Shown here in pieces: positions 41,401 through 55,500 of a stretch of DNA of 64,000 bases. The DNA comes from Varroa destructor. Lineage: Eukaryota; Arthropoda; Arachnida; Mesostigmata; Varroidae. The notes under the pieces were generated by a model. The model ran no database searches. It was given only the letters and a program-made list of their open reading frames with translations, and had not been told where the DNA came from. The DNA is taken from the NCBI RefSeq assembly GCF_002443255.2, contig NW_019211454.1:36739877-36803876 (forward strand). Direction: 5' to 3'. The position numbers and the translations under genes are program-made. Every line of letters starts with the position of its first letter. The first letter of the stretch is position 1.

Positions 41401-41970
41401 CTCCGTATCAGCAGACAACTATTCTAACAAAAATGTTTACACTTTTGTCAAACGCTTATTTTTCTTATCGTTGCTAATATCTATTAATCATTACAAAACC
41501 ATTATTCTTAGTGATTACATAATAATTATATATGTAATACTAGTATACATCGTTAAAACATACATTTTTTATAATGGACATGTGTGTGTCTCTTTCGTTT
41601 CCTTTCTTTATCTCTATTAAAGTCTAAACGAATGTTAGAAAGGCCCGGAATCATTTTAACACAAATTTGTTATATCAATCGGCGTTAATTCCGACAACAG
41701 CCGTTGATAGTACGTCGAAGGTGCAGCGAGATGGGTGCACTACTCCACGATACTAAACGACTATCAAGCGACGTTGATGGGTTTCACGTGTCCGGAAAGG
41801 CAAGTGCACACCCCCTTGTTTATATGTGCCTTTACAAAGTTACGGAAGTTCATTTATGTCTGTATGTTTGGGAAACACATTTAACAGGAACTTGATTGGA
41901 TTCAGGTGAACCAGGTGTTTGCCTACTATACTGGTGGAAGCTGTAAGTAGAAATTCTGAAAAAGTTGAAC

Positions 41971-42014
41971 CATATACATATATATATAGGTATATGGTTA
42001 TATATATGTATATG
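41971..42014. repeat. 16-bp perfect inverted repeat of TA-rich sequence
   Basis: CATATACATATATATA at 41971-41986 is the exact complement of 41999-42014, with a 12-base loop. A CATATAC/GTATATG end makes it more than simple TA repeat. It could be a microsatellite-born hairpin or an old foldback element. Confidence 0.85.
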
Positions 42015-42946
42015 TTGCAGGTACGGGAGTACATTTGATCACTAGGAACTTTGACGTTCTAATAAGGTCGCATAAAACTAGGCTGAATAAATTTTGATTT
42101 TCTAGTACGGCTGTAACTGAAATAGCGACAGAATGCATCAACACTAAACAAGTGAAGTTGTCGAACGACGATCAAAAGTGTCCACGGACGTAAGCCTAAA
42201 CAACAAGAGAAAATCATGCTAAGACGCGAACTTTTCCTGCCGTCCAACACGGCGGATCGGACCGTACCTGCATACATTAGGAAATGGAAGGTCATGGGTC
42301 CAGCGGTAAGAATCGTCAGGCCGTCCGCTAATGACGCATTGGCGTGCGATAAACCCTTGAGACAGACTGCCGAGTAAACTAAGCCATCAGCGCGGCCGAG
42401 CGTGCGAGTGTATTCAAACGTTTCGTTCTGATTTCGCTTTCCAAGTCTACGCTTCGACGGGCCAAAGACGAGTCCTAAAGTCGGCTAGGCCATTGTTTGT
42501 CAAGTGACGTCAACGCCGCTTTGGAAGTTTAAAGTCCTGAGGCCTCAATCTCCGACAACTTAGCAGAACGTGCCTTGCCTCATAACTCCTACCCTTATCC
42601 CATGAAAATTCGAAAAGCCGCAAGCATTACCAGGTCTGGTTTGTTTCATAGCGAGTAGATACCAAATGCTTCGTCAGATACTATTATTACTACATACGAT
42701 GGCTGTAACGGTAGCGAAGCAGGACAGCATAAAGCGAATGGATATAAGCTGTGTGGCAATGTCGGGTCAGTGAATGTAAGCGTGTATTTTAATGTCGGCC
42801 GAGGAAGTTCATATACGATAAATGGTATTGTTACCTCTAGCCGCCTGTTGTTTCTACAGAAAACTCGATATCTGCATAGTATACTCGAGCTCAAGCCGAT
42901 ATAAGTCAAACCAAATCACAACCTACCTTCCGCCCTGGGCCAGTAG

Positions 42947-43259
42947 CTAATCGGAGAACATGTACAAGCATGTTATCTGAGCCTTGAGCCTAGATCTTGC
43001 TGGGTAAGAATCATCGATTGCGACCTGAAAAAGAGTAAAGCGGTACGCAAAGTTCATGATATTGACAACGACTACAGATGAAAACATCACCAGAAACGAT
43101 GTCAGCAGAAATAGGACCATATTGCGTGGCAAAAAGAGTCAAACTAGCATGAAATGATAAAATCTTGTTAGGCCTCGTAGAAGCGATCAAGCATGGATAA
43201 TTAAGACCAAATGATTTGAGAGTTGCTAATCTTTTACGAAACAAATACATTATGCGCAC
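42947..43259 (-). pseudogene. Two overlapping membrane-rich frames, possible chemoreceptor C-terminal relic
   Basis: One minus-strand frame reads NKILSFHASLTLFATQYGPI. A second frame overlaps its end and continues MVLFLLTSFLVMFSSVVVVN, then IMNFAYRF, up to a TTTTTCAG acceptor-like site inside it. Read with a single frame change near 43110, this resembles the last membrane segment of insect-type gustatory receptors, but the conserved TYhhhhhQF motif is not present in clear form. Chance is a serious alternative. Confidence 0.18.
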
Positions 43260-44123
43260 GCCTTAATGTGGAAATAAGAGCGAGGCATACATTAGTGGGT
43301 ACCAGATCGTTGGGCTGCTGATTTTATAAATGCACATTTAATGCCAAGCTAGACATATTGTGATAACGTCTTATATCGTCGCTATGTTAATATGGCAGCA
43401 GTTTATAGGGTAAAAAATGTACATCCACATGTTCACCAGTTATGATACTGGATTTACTGACCTTAGAGATTGGACCAAAAAATATTTTCTTCTGGGAATA
43501 AGATTTATTCAGCGTTGTTACGTTGTGTGAATTTTCGGTACTGTTCCTTGTCGTTACTTATCGTTGCTCATTATCGTATATTTCATGTTACATGACAAAA
43601 ATAGACAATTCGACCAGCATGATCTCCCGTCTCTTATTTATTTAGCATGCGGATGCGATTTGTACGTATCAGGGACTACCAATTGGTACAAACAGTCGTT
43701 CATTGTTTTTTTGTGATGTTATTAGTGACAACGCGAAGTCATGTGGTCTGACCTGACCTTTGCGTTTCTGCTACATTGCTCATCATGTTGGGTGATCAAG
43801 GGAACTAATCCCTGAAAATCCTAGGCTTACTGGTGTTTTTCAGGCTCGTGACGGCTAGAAACTTCATAATTAACAAAAATCAGCGGTCCAGTATATAGCT
43901 ATCAATCACGCTGACGTTCTACAGAGACAGCAACTAGCATTTGAGCTTCATAACAACGTCCTATTTCCATACACAGACATAGCATAAACTACGTTTTTGC
44001 TACATTAGATCATGTCTGTACTCTATTGGGTCCCTAGCCATAGAAATACCAAATCGAAAGGGCTGAAGGTGCTCTAAATGAAAATAAAAACCCATCTTTT
44101 TCAAGAAAATAACTGCACTGAAG

Positions 44124-44125
<2 letters not shown>

Positions 44126-44177
<52 letters not shown>
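44126..44177. repeat. (AT)26 microsatellite
   Basis: This uninterrupted AT array is the longest dinucleotide repeat in the window. It ends directly at the left arm of a perfect inverted repeat. Confidence 0.95.
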
Positions 44178-44181
<4 letters not shown>

Positions 44182-44209
44182 AAGTGTTATATATGTATAA
44201 CACTTGTTT
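44178..44209. repeat. 14-bp perfect inverted repeat next to the TA array
   Basis: AAACAAGTGTTATA (44178-44191) and TATAACACTTGTTT (44196-44209) are exact complements around a 4-base loop, TATG. On the plus strand it is followed within 12 bases by CTGTAAAAAAAG. Confidence 0.93.
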
Positions 44210-45040
44210 TTCTACTGTAAAAAAAGGTATATTATGCTGTACTGTTGCTCTAGCCAACGCTATTCTAATGTGAGTTAGTTTCTATCCATTGGTCCCTAGT
44301 ATTTGCATAACTCTTTTAATAACTTAATGATAAAGATTCATAACTGCATTATGCAACTTATTAGCCTACTTTGAATCTATAAGCCGATTATTTATAAGTT
44401 AGCTGAATCAGCTAGCGGTGCGAACATTAAGGTCGCGTTTCGGTAGACATGATAGAAGATAACTCTCCCTTATTTAGTTTCACCGCGACACTAAGGCGTT
44501 ATAGCGTGAGACGGTAAGATCCTATGGCGGTGCACCTGCACTCGGTGAAGACAAAGACCATGCACAGACAAGGACCCGCTTTGTGGCCTTTAGCTTAACG
44601 ATAGCCACCGTTCAGTAAAGAGCCGTTAAGGTTAGGATTGGAAGAAAGTTCTTAAGCGAGCTTCAACGTCAGAACGTTCTACTTTCAGGCCTACCTCTAC
44701 AATTGAAAACGCAATTTATAGTCTTCTAAGCCAAGTTTGCTTGGTTAGGCAGACTTACCCAAGAAGAAGCGGCTATATGCGGAAGGAAAGCCTGGATGCA
44801 TGCTTCTGTTTAACGAAGCTGCGCAGAACCTATGATAGGATAGCGAATCGATAGCAAATGGGTGAATATCGCTGCGACACTGTGCATGAAGAGCCTGTCC
44901 CTAGTGAGGCTCACTAGTCGACTTGAAGAAAAGTCTCACGAGGTCTCGATTTCTTTCACTCCGATTTTGCCTCTGATTCCCGGCGTGCACAGTATGTATA
45001 GAAGATCCTCAGCGTGTATCCGTGGATAAAACGGAGGAAC

Positions 45041-45064
45041 CAACCTATCAAACGCGATAGGTTG
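45041..45064. repeat. 9-bp perfect hairpin
   Basis: CAACCTATC and GATAGGTTG are separated by six bases (AAACGC). The stem is short but perfect. No gene context was seen. Confidence 0.7.
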
Positions 45065-47965
45065 TGCGTCCTGGACGTAGATAATGCGCGGCAAAGCCCT
45101 ACAGAACTTCGCGCGCAATTGCCGCTTCTTAAAGCTACTATTACCGCCGCTATTCCTGCTGCTGGTATTATTCACGCAAACGTGGGAACATTGTGCCCGG
45201 CCAGTAGTAGATAGTCACTTCATTCAAAGCAAAAATAGGGCTGTCATTTTGTGCAGATCACTACGACGTCGAGTGCTCAGCGAACAAAGTGAGGCCGTGA
45301 TTAGGGATCAGCTTTTACTGATACTGCAGCTCTTTTTGATGTCACAGCGTGACTAAAAACAATTGCCTGCAGTTTTCGTGCATCGAAAATCTATACGCGC
45401 CTTTTAAATTTCAGGAAATGATTTTAATCGTATTGTTATGTATTTATTCGCTGGACCTTGGTCTGTATACTAAACCCATTGCCACCGGCTTACTTTTCTT
45501 GCCACACCTTTCACGATATACTCGATAGAAAAAGAAGTCGAAGTTCTATATTAATGGCAATCGTGTACTATCGTAGTGTACCAATAGAATATAAGGGGTT
45601 TGCAAACAGCTCCGTTTCCAAACAACGGTCTCTATGATAGGGCCTTGTCACAGTAAATCAATATAGGTAACTCTAATTAATCTTGCCTTACAGAATAATG
45701 CCGAAAATAATGAAACTCCGCTACATTTTTTAGATAAATTGCAGAAGCAAATGGCATTGTGTTTATAATTCCGTCAGGATATGATGCTTTCTTAGATTTC
45801 TTTGTCATATCCGCATCGTTTCAAATTTTTCTGCTCCCGCTCAACGCTGTTTTCTATTTATTCCTCCCTACAAGTCTGTTGTAATTATCAAATAAATAAA
45901 GGCTATTACATAATTGTTGATCATGTGCTGGATGTCATTTTCCTTCGAGTTTAGGCACCAAAGATGGCGTTTTGGGTGGACATTTTTTTAACACATTTTC
46001 ATTAGACATTTATATTGAAAAATAGCATTGTGAATCATAAGTATGAACTCTGCACCTGAGAACTTTCTGCTGAGGGCACTGGCCGGACGATACGTGAACG
46101 AACGCTTGACTGCAATCGAACAAATTGGGCCTATGCAATTTTACCATAGAAGATGTGCCTGGGTGCCCTAAAAGCTGAGTGAAGTGCACCTGGAGATGTG
46201 GCTTCCCCTTGATGCTCAACATTTTACTCGATGCCAGTCGCAATAATAGATTCGGGAGCTTATAAGGGTTTTGCTAGTGGAAAATCAGTGCGAAACATAA
46301 AATGGTTGATATGACTCTGTAAGCGGCTTAATTGAGTAACGTAAGCAAAGCTATGCAACTGAAAAAGATTATGATTGATGCCTGATCGCACAGGACCGTC
46401 CGGACCTGCCTGGAGAAGATTACAATAGAGATCCTTTTATACTTATCGTATTTTCCAGCCGTTGCGCTCACGGTTTAGCACGATTTCTCCTTACTGACGC
46501 ATGAAATTTGCAGCTGAATGCATCAACTCTAAATGGTCTTAGAAGGCGGTCGGTGGAAAAATTCTTCAACCTATACGAGTCTTGAAAGTTTCACTTAGGA
46601 CAGTATAACAAATAGGTTAATAGAAGAGAGAACGTCGTAGAGAAAGACGGAGAACACCTAATACATTAATCTGTTAGTATAATTGGGCTGAAATGGTGTT
46701 TACTTTTATTAGGTAAAAAATAGACAATATTTATTGGTACACCAAGCCAGCTATAAATAAGTAAAGCATTTTGAAGAATGGCGCTTATTTTTATCTCTTT
46801 GTTAACAGGTGTGATACGTTTTTAAACAGTTGCTCTCGCTACCTACAGTCACTGTGAAATTAGAAAATCTTGCTATCGAAGATCATGCGATGGAGGCTGA
46901 AACGGCAAAGGGTCATAGTGGGTAACCCCTACAGTAACTTCCAATCGGCCCACAATTTTCTACATGCGATTCACATTTCTACGCAACATCTGCAAAAAAG
47001 ATGCCGAAGTCCAACATAGCTCACATTTGTAAGCCCAGCGGAGGCTGATATGGACTAACTTCGGGCTTACTGCAAATGTAAACCTAACGCATCGTATTAT
47101 ACCTCATTAAAACTCTGTTCAGAAACAACAGTGATTAGAATGACTCTATTGATATGAAGAGGCTCGGGAGTTTAAGGGGTTAACTTATTTGCGCAAGCAG
47201 CTCATTCGAGACCACAATAAGCCAATCTGTTAAAGGCGAAATACTCTTGAGAATCGAAGCAAGCGTTTCATCAGATTACAGGCGATAGTGGTCGTCCGAT
47301 GCGGAACCGTCGTGCAGATGAAGAGAATTACAAGTCATTGTATGCTATGCAACATTATGAAAAAATGCACTTTAAAATACCCACACAAGACTTTATGGCC
47401 GATGGAAACATGCCCCACCTCGAGTGACCTAAAAAATACGACTTGTTTACTATGGGCAGCTATTGACGAGCAAAATAACTAGATAAACACACCTATAAAA
47501 AGCTCATTTAAACGATCAACTTTGCGGCGAGCTCTCTACTCTTGACAAAATCCGTGTTCTTTGCACTGATGACGCGTCACCACCTTGGATTAGATTATGC
47601 GTCACAATATCCGTCTGCCTGTGAGTGGACGATGTTCAGGTTGACACAATAACGAAGTGCAGCGTTTTTTTTTTGTTTGTCTGTAAGATCGAACCAATGG
47701 AAATTTCGTGTTTTTTGGGCGGAATGCGTGATGCCGCTATCACGTATATGTGTTCTTTATCAACTTGTACCGTGGCATATTACACGACTACACTGTGTGT
47801 GAGACAGTATTACTTTAGAGGGCAAACGTTAACCGAATAGGTCAATCTAGAACAACACGTGACCGAAATAGAATCGACCTACATCTAGGGATGATTATCT
47901 GTGTATAAAGAAATAGACTGATTACTCTTTATGTCGCAAATGGGCCCACTTAAAGTAGTTTTAAC

Positions 47966-47994
47966 TGCTGTTGTTGTCGTCGTCGTCGTCGCCG
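47966..47994. repeat. (TTG)n-(TCG)n compound microsatellite
   Basis: CTGTTGTTG passes into five TCG units and then CCGAC. It has the same GTC/TCG unit as the array at 21342-21380. Confidence 0.88.
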
Positions 47995-49500
47995 ACAGTT
48001 AAGAAACAAATGAGATGCTGTAGATAACATGTCTGCACCTATAGTCTAACGAATCGGTTACACCCCAAAATAAGCCCATTTTATAGAAGGAACCAGGTGG
48101 ATAAAGTCACTAATTCGGCAGTGTGCTAACTCGATTAAGGTAACTGGAGGGGTAAAACTGACTCGTATAAAAAAAAGACACACTTCCAAGTATTTGTTTG
48201 TTTCAAATGAATTTTTACCATTTTGCTTCTCAGTATATTCGGCCAAAGGGGATGATTTCGGTTAAAGTATATATGTCAAGACAGCCAAATAGCTATGGAT
48301 CGAATTGTGATATCAGGCGGTATTAAACGTATACCTTTGCCTGACCCTTATCTTTCTTATTTTTTGCCCCGCGAAATTTTTGAGTTCGGAAAATCAGAAC
48401 CGTCCCAATTGGCCCTGCTCCCACAGTAAAGCGAGAAGCGAAGGCCAAATTCAAATTTTTCGGGCCACTCTTGTTTTTGGTCTGTTTAGCCCTTCTGGTG
48501 TAGCTACCATCCATACAGCTAATACTTGGGTAGCACGCACTGTTGTTCTTATCCATCACGGAGTAACTGCGCAGCAGGAAAGACAAAAAGGAAAAGGATA
48601 AGGGTTGGCCACCGTCTGGTATTACTTCTCACATATGGCCGCTACCATCCTGATAGAAGCGTACTTACTCCAGAGATGCATATTGGTGCGCAGTACCGTT
48701 GTGCAACGAAGCCTAAAACTCACAACGTTTATGCATGTTTATATCTGCTATTGGACAGTGGAGTTTCATCAGAAATGGCCTGGGGCTAGCGTATATGGTA
48801 GGGCGTCTAATAGCGTACCAAGCCGCGTCTATAACATAGAAGGGATCGACGCTAGCTATATATTATCATTCACCCACATTAAACCGGCCAAACTGAATTG
48901 TATATTTAGAATGAACGTAGGTTATCCTATCAACTTGATAGAGCTAATCTCACTTTATCTTTTTTTGACTCGGTCATCAGGCTTTTATTATTAAACGTCT
49001 ATATTCTTATAGTCTTCTGTGTTGAAACAAATATGGACGAAAATACGACCGATATACGACCGAGGTATAGTCTAGTAATGTATCAAATGGGTCTACGGCC
49101 TGGCAACGAGCCTACTTATTGTAATAACGCTTATTAATGCCCGTGGGCAGCCGATACACAAAAACAAGAGGATACTTATCAACGCAGTGATGGGTATCCG
49201 GCCAAAAATAATTATAATAAAATTAGCAGTATTGGAAGGAAGTATATGCACTAGAAGAATGCATAATGGTGTTGCTCTAACGTAGTTCCCAGCCTGTGAG
49301 GATAAACTTTAATTCCACGTTGCTCATAGAGAGTACACTTTAATTTTTAATAAAAAAAAAAGTGCATCCTATAATAGTCTAATTTAATAAGTTTCGACAC
49401 GTTTTCTATAGTGGCTGCTACCTCCTATAGCATTTCCACGCACACCGTCATTTTTTCCTTTAAAGCGGTCATGAATATTGCGTACATTTAAGGGATGTAT

Positions 49501-49517
49501 CCCCCCCCCCCCCCCCC
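49501..49517 (+). repeat. C17 homopolymer tract
   Basis: Seventeen consecutive C follow GATGTAT. On the minus strand this is G17, able to fold into G-quadruplex structure. The length is liable to sequencing error. Confidence 0.92.
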
Positions 49518-52500
49518 GAAGAGGCAATACGTTTGAATATTGAGCTGAATTGATTACGTGCATCACGCAATTGTATGAATATTTCAGAAATAGTAATCGT
49601 CATCAATAGGGACAATCTGAACGAAAGCGACGAAGCAGACAGGATCATCTACGTTCTTTAAACGGATGCAACTCTAAAACGCGAAGACCCACATTGTATT
49701 CCCATTGTTTGATGATCCCAAGGGAAGTTACGACAGTGTCCGGGACGGCTGGCCAGTAATAGGAATGGTAATCAGAAGCATTTAGTTTAGATCTAAAAGC
49801 TGAATCTTCGGTCAAGCCATCCATAAGTGGGTCAAATTTGTTTTATATAATAAGCTTATTTCAAGGAATGTCACAAAGAACCTATTTCCAAACCCACATA
49901 TGGTGTCATTATTATACTGTGAGACACAACGTAATACTAGTCACTTTGCCATTTCATAACAAGCATTATGCTCAGCGGTTGAAAGGCCATCATAGCACAA
50001 CTACAACTATACCAAATTCCCATTTTTCGTTACCATTTGCCTGCTTAATTCTAACCCGAAGACTTAACAGACATATCTAATATATGGCCATTTCGAAAGA
50101 TCGAAAATGTGCATATTTTTTGCTATGATTGTAACCCCATCCTATGTTTTTTCCTAGTTTGTCTCGTTTTGAAAACAGTTTCCTGCCATTCACATTGATT
50201 CCTCTAGAAGTGTACAGAGAAAAAAAATCCTATTAGGCACATTCGTTTCGATCTATGTAAGCGTATTCAATCTATATTACATTGACTACTAGCTAGGCTT
50301 TCGTCCCTTGCGATTATGAGCCCTGGATACGCGCACGTATAACATAAACATGCTTGTTTTAGGCTAACAGAAACGATTGAAGCAAATACAAAGGCAACCG
50401 ATAACAATTTACAATCTATGCTGGATTATCTATCACGTTCAAAACATGAGCTTACTATTGTAATGATGCAAGACCTTCGCGTTCTTGCTCCGATCAAAGA
50501 CAAGCAGAAAGCTGCGTTTCTAGTTGGAGACAGCATCAGGCTGACGACATGTTGTCATTTACTTAGATTTGCGCCGCACGCCGGATACTGGAACGAGTTG
50601 ACGTTGTTTAAGTTACGACAACTTATTGCGACCGAGCATTTCCCCAACGAAGCGTAAGCCTAATTTCTGCTTGAAGTTAATATGTGAATATAAACGGGAA
50701 GTTATATTAGACCGAGCTTGTTCTGAGGCGGACTACCGCCTCCATTGCAACGTAATGAAACACGAATTAGGCTCTTAGCGTACCGCCGATTAATATAGCA
50801 TAGCTCGAGCCCATAGTTAAAATAATACACTTGAACAACACAAATTAAATGTAGACCCCTACTAATACTATGCTTAACCTACCTTGAATGTCACCCAAGC
50901 AGATTGCTCATCACCATATAGCACTCATTGTAAAACTTGGGTGCCTTAGTTTACATAAATCAATACAAATTAGTGAAGAAATCCAACGCTAAGATTGCAT
51001 AGCTCTAAACTGCTGCCCCGTCACTGCACGAACATATGCTATTGTCCCAGAAAGCGCCTTAATTCCTTGGGGATTAGAACTCAATCAACCCAACCAGCTC
51101 TTTATTCAGATTATCTTTAGACGATTCAGTGAAATCGAACGCAATTTATCAACCACTGCTCTAGATGAACTAAAGGCTTTGTCAGTGGTGCCTTTGCAGG
51201 ATCGTCCTAGTGGGGACAATCTGTGGAAGGTGTCGGAGGAAAAGACTAAACTTCACAGATGCAGCAACAAAAGCCGCAGCAGCAGATACCCGATTTGAAG
51301 ATCAGTTCACTTATCCGTAGTAGCCCCCCGAAGTTTCACTGATCCTAGATCTACGAAAAGCCCATCCTTCCTCGAAGATTAGCTCAGGATGTTCTGTTTT
51401 TATAGCTTTTGTTTCTGTCGAAGTGGCGGCAGCTACCTAGACCCGCTACCGTTAGAGGGGACAATTGGCTTTTTTCCTTTGTCGTTTCTCATAAAGACTA
51501 GGTCCCTGAAAAGGCAAGGAGAGGCGTCTGCCAACACAAAATAGTAGCCCAGTTCGTCTTTCTACATAAGATGATATGCGGTTCCACAAAGAAAAACGAC
51601 GTTGTTAAGGCCATGTTGTTCTATTTGCGCCACACCTTCTGCCTTTCTAGACAACAACCTACCGATAACAATGATGTCAACCACAACGCTAGCAGTGACA
51701 GCAGCCGTTGCGAAGAACGTATCCAGGCAAGTTTCTCTTGACATGTCGAACGCGATGCAGATCCAAGAAGTAAAACATGAGTTGTTACAATGATCTGATG
51801 ATTTGGGTTCAAGTGGGCGCCTACTGAGCGGCTGACTGTTTAGCCGAAGACGAAAGACAGAGAGATCTTTGGTCGATGACACAAGTCAAATGGATATGAC
51901 CATTCGACTAAGCCGTTAGGCAGTGCTTTATTACCACGACATCGCCGGTTTGATGATAAAGATTATACCTATATGCATATATTATGTTCTTCTTTATATT
52001 ATATTATATATTATTATTATGTATTTTTCAGCCCACAGATGTGCAACACTTGTATGACGTTCTCTCCAGATGTGCTGTTAACGCCGTAAATGGAGTGGGG
52101 TCATTTGCGAGTAGTATGATGCCTGACATGAAACGACGCGCAGATACTCGGATTTATATCTATAATATGTTCTACTTGTATTTTACATGTCATATACTAC
52201 TACAATCTTCTGAGAAAAACCTATAGTAATGGTAACATTCAGTTATAATTATTGATATATTTTCTCATTGTGTGGACGGTGCTCGAAACTTCGGCTGAAA
52301 AACAAAACAATTCAACGCTGTCGTTTGTGCCTTGCTTTTTAAATTTAAGTCTAGCCTCTCCTTAATCGGATGCGTATTTATAGGCGTTGAAACGTGATTT
52401 TGAACACAGATAGATCTTAGAGTCAGCCCGTTGTGCCCTCAACGGAATGAAAAGGAAGGAAGTAGTTTGAGGACATCCCTAGAAGGAGGCCGGCCAATGC

Positions 52501-55500
52501 TAAAAGAAAAAGTCCTGGTCTAGGTAAATGGATACTTTTATTTTTACCCCTACTGCCTCGTAATTCTAAAGTGAGGCTCTGCACACATCTTCATTTTACA
52601 GAATCACCTTTCAGAAGTTGAATTGATCCGATCACACGTTGTCCGCCAGAGCTTTTCTCAAAGGTAGACCTCAGCTCATCCGTGAGTATTCGCTGAATGT
52701 CTGAATCAAGAAAAATCAACTGAAATTGACGCATGGAACGGCAGGGTAGATGATTCAATCAAAGTGCTAATGAGATGAAGTCATCATCGCAGCATTACGT
52801 TGTCACGAAACGAAGCTACCAACAATAGGACAAGCAGGCGCAATGAAATTTTTTTGCTTTCGAAATTTTCGGGTATTCTTTTGGGCATCGGCCTCTCTCA
52901 CCATTACCTATTTTCAGATTGGCGGTCACAGTAGCGCTATAATAATAAGCAACGCGGCTAATAGCAATAACTGGCTACTAATAATCTTACTACTATTGCG
53001 ACAGCACTGAGTAAACCAACTTATGTTTTGTCTCGCTCACCATTGCCTCGCTCGGCGCTTGTGCTACCTACAAAGTAGTTTTCGAACAAAAACACCCATT
53101 TGTAAAAGCGTTAACTATATATCTTTATTGTTGTGTATAATGGAGTGGTTTTATGTGTTATTGACGCAAACTGTGCCCTTTTTCCTGCAGAATCAGGAAC
53201 ATGCACTTCAGGTTTGAAACCAATGTCTGCGACCACTAAGGCTACGTATGGCACCACCTAGAGTTGTATGGTCAAGGCACATATCATAACAAATGTTTCA
53301 CCTATCGTACCTAGAGAGGTCCGCACAGAATGGCTTATGTGGATTTGACCTTTCGCCTCTTGTCGAATAGACAAGGCGGCTTGATACGGTACAAGGACCT
53401 GGTACGCTTTACGTCGCTGATGCACGTACGAGTTGTTGTTCTTTTTAGTGGCAGTCATGGGGTAATCGCCACTTCGAGCGCTTTAGGCAATTCTGGGTAA
53501 GCCAATCGATTGAATGGTAATGTGTCGGCAAATCTGTTATGGCGTCGGGAGCAAACAGCTACCTCTCACGAGTCATTTGTCGAAGAATGGAGCTCGATGT
53601 GCGCGGCTAATTGAAATCAAGCAGCTTGATATCATCGATTTGTAATCGAAGACCAACACCAGTAATTAGCAAGCAAAAAACCGAGGTCAGTTTTTCATTC
53701 AATTATTCATAGAACCAATGATCGAACCCCAGTCTACAGTTTCATTGAGGGAATGAGAAGTCTGCATCAAAGATCAGTGTTATGTAAAATGCGCAAACTA
53801 TCCTATAAATGCCCTTCCATAACATTGGAGTAAGCCCTGTCAGATTAGTCGCACTTTACGAGCATAGGAATAATGAAAACGGAAGAGGTACTAATTTAAA
53901 TGATTATATGTTGCAACAGAAAACTCACCTAGACATTTTCAATTTCGTTTGAACTTTTATTTCAGCGAGAAAATTGTTTGCATCATCATTGTAAACTAGC
54001 TGGAGCTGCTTCCTGTAGTACTTAGAACCCTCTCAATTTCAGGCAGGTGATCTGGCAGATGCTAAAACGATGCTCTGCCTGTGGTGCTGTACATCTTTGT
54101 CAGAATTCTGCCAAAAAACTACTTTAGTCTCTCGAAAACATATGACGACGGTTGGATAGCTTGCAAGGGTCGACTTAACTTTTGCTAAAGGCTTGTGAAG
54201 TATTTTCAATATTTGTAGATACTGTAAATGTCCGCAACGGGTACTCAGCAAGCTATTAAATCTTGAAATCAAATTTTTATCCTTTATCATAAAATCTATG
54301 ATGAACGACTGAAATAGCTATTAGCTGGTTTGAGCCTGACTGTTTTTGGGGTACTGTAAACAAAGGACATTTAATTACGAAGTCCAAAACAATATCGACT
54401 AAACGTAGAGCATATAATTTAACAGCACAACTTGGGAAAACAAACAAATCGTCTATCCCGTTCACAAGCGAAAAAAGTGTGGTTAAGCCGCACGTTTCGG
54501 CATCAGACATTGACCATGGTTATTATCGCACAACTATGCGAGCGTACCCCTTGTCACGTCACAGTAATCATTTAAATGATTGTCCTCGTCCGAAGTTCTT
54601 GATAGCCTAAACTAATATTGTTTACTGAATCAAATGAGAACTTTTTTTTTTTTATTTTCACACACCGTATAACATTTCTGCGTCATCGAAGGGCCGCATA
54701 ACAACGACCTCTCTATACCTCGAGTTTTAGTATATCCGGTATAGCCGTTAGGCATATCCATCAGCACCGGCAAGGCTTTGATCAACCAAAGTCTGAGTAT
54801 GACAGTTCTAATAGCAGTCAAATGTTGTAGTTATACGGATGTCTTCGAGGGATTATCCATATGATTATTTACTGGAGACACATGCAAAACAATTTTGATC
54901 TATAGTTATATGTTGCGGTGTATTAGAGCAGTTTGAGGCAGGTGAGCTGACGTCAAGGCAACCTACGGATCGAAGGCTTGAGCTTTCAGGCGAATCGGCC
55001 TTGCGGAAGCAGGCTCGACGGAACAATCAGCGGGCAAGGAATTGAGTCGAAATTTCATTCGGCCTACACAGTTGTACATCATTCTGTTACAAGGTGGACC
55101 AGATAGCTGGCTGGCAACGATAGAAAAACAATAGCGCAAAGTATGGTTATCTAAATAGCTTGTTCATTATGAAATTGTTGTATCGTTAGAAAATACGTAT
55201 CGATCAGGTACGGTTTAGCTAATTAATCGTCAGCTGCTTTAAGAGCTGCAGTGAAGAGTGCTTTTGACAGACAAGAAGCAAATGGATTCCAGCGTCAAAT
55301 ACCTTTTCAAAGCCGATCATGCACTCTGTATTTTTTATACGGCATCATATGATAATTCACCCAGGCTTTTCATCAGAGAACCTGTTATATTGTGTACGTA
55401 TTCCGATCGTCTGAATCCTAGCCTTCGACAGAGTGGATACGCACACCTAAAAGGATCACGTGTCTGGTAGTTATCTTATTCTACTCCGTACAATATGTAG

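Larger units (their letters stand above)
36384..41970. other. No gene recognised
   Basis: The longest open frame of the window (149 codons, 37929-38378, plus) starts with a hydrophobic stretch but shows no domain and overlaps nothing conserved. Overlapping frames at 39645-40424 appear driven by composition. Microsatellites lie at 37862-37880 and 38443-38473. Confidence 0.5.

Noticed and set aside
48605..48994. 129-codon plus-strand frame
   Set aside because: Read for membrane, signal or enzyme motifs; none found, and overlapping frames on the same strand are equally open.
51562..51882. Overlapping minus-strand frames with a hydrophobic segment
   Set aside because: One hydrophobic stretch (TAAVTASVVVDIIVIG) is not enough to call a gene; no supporting exon nearby.
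54039..54510. Two adjacent minus-strand frames considered as a transposase relic
   Set aside because: No catalytic motif, no terminal inverted repeats and no joinable frame.
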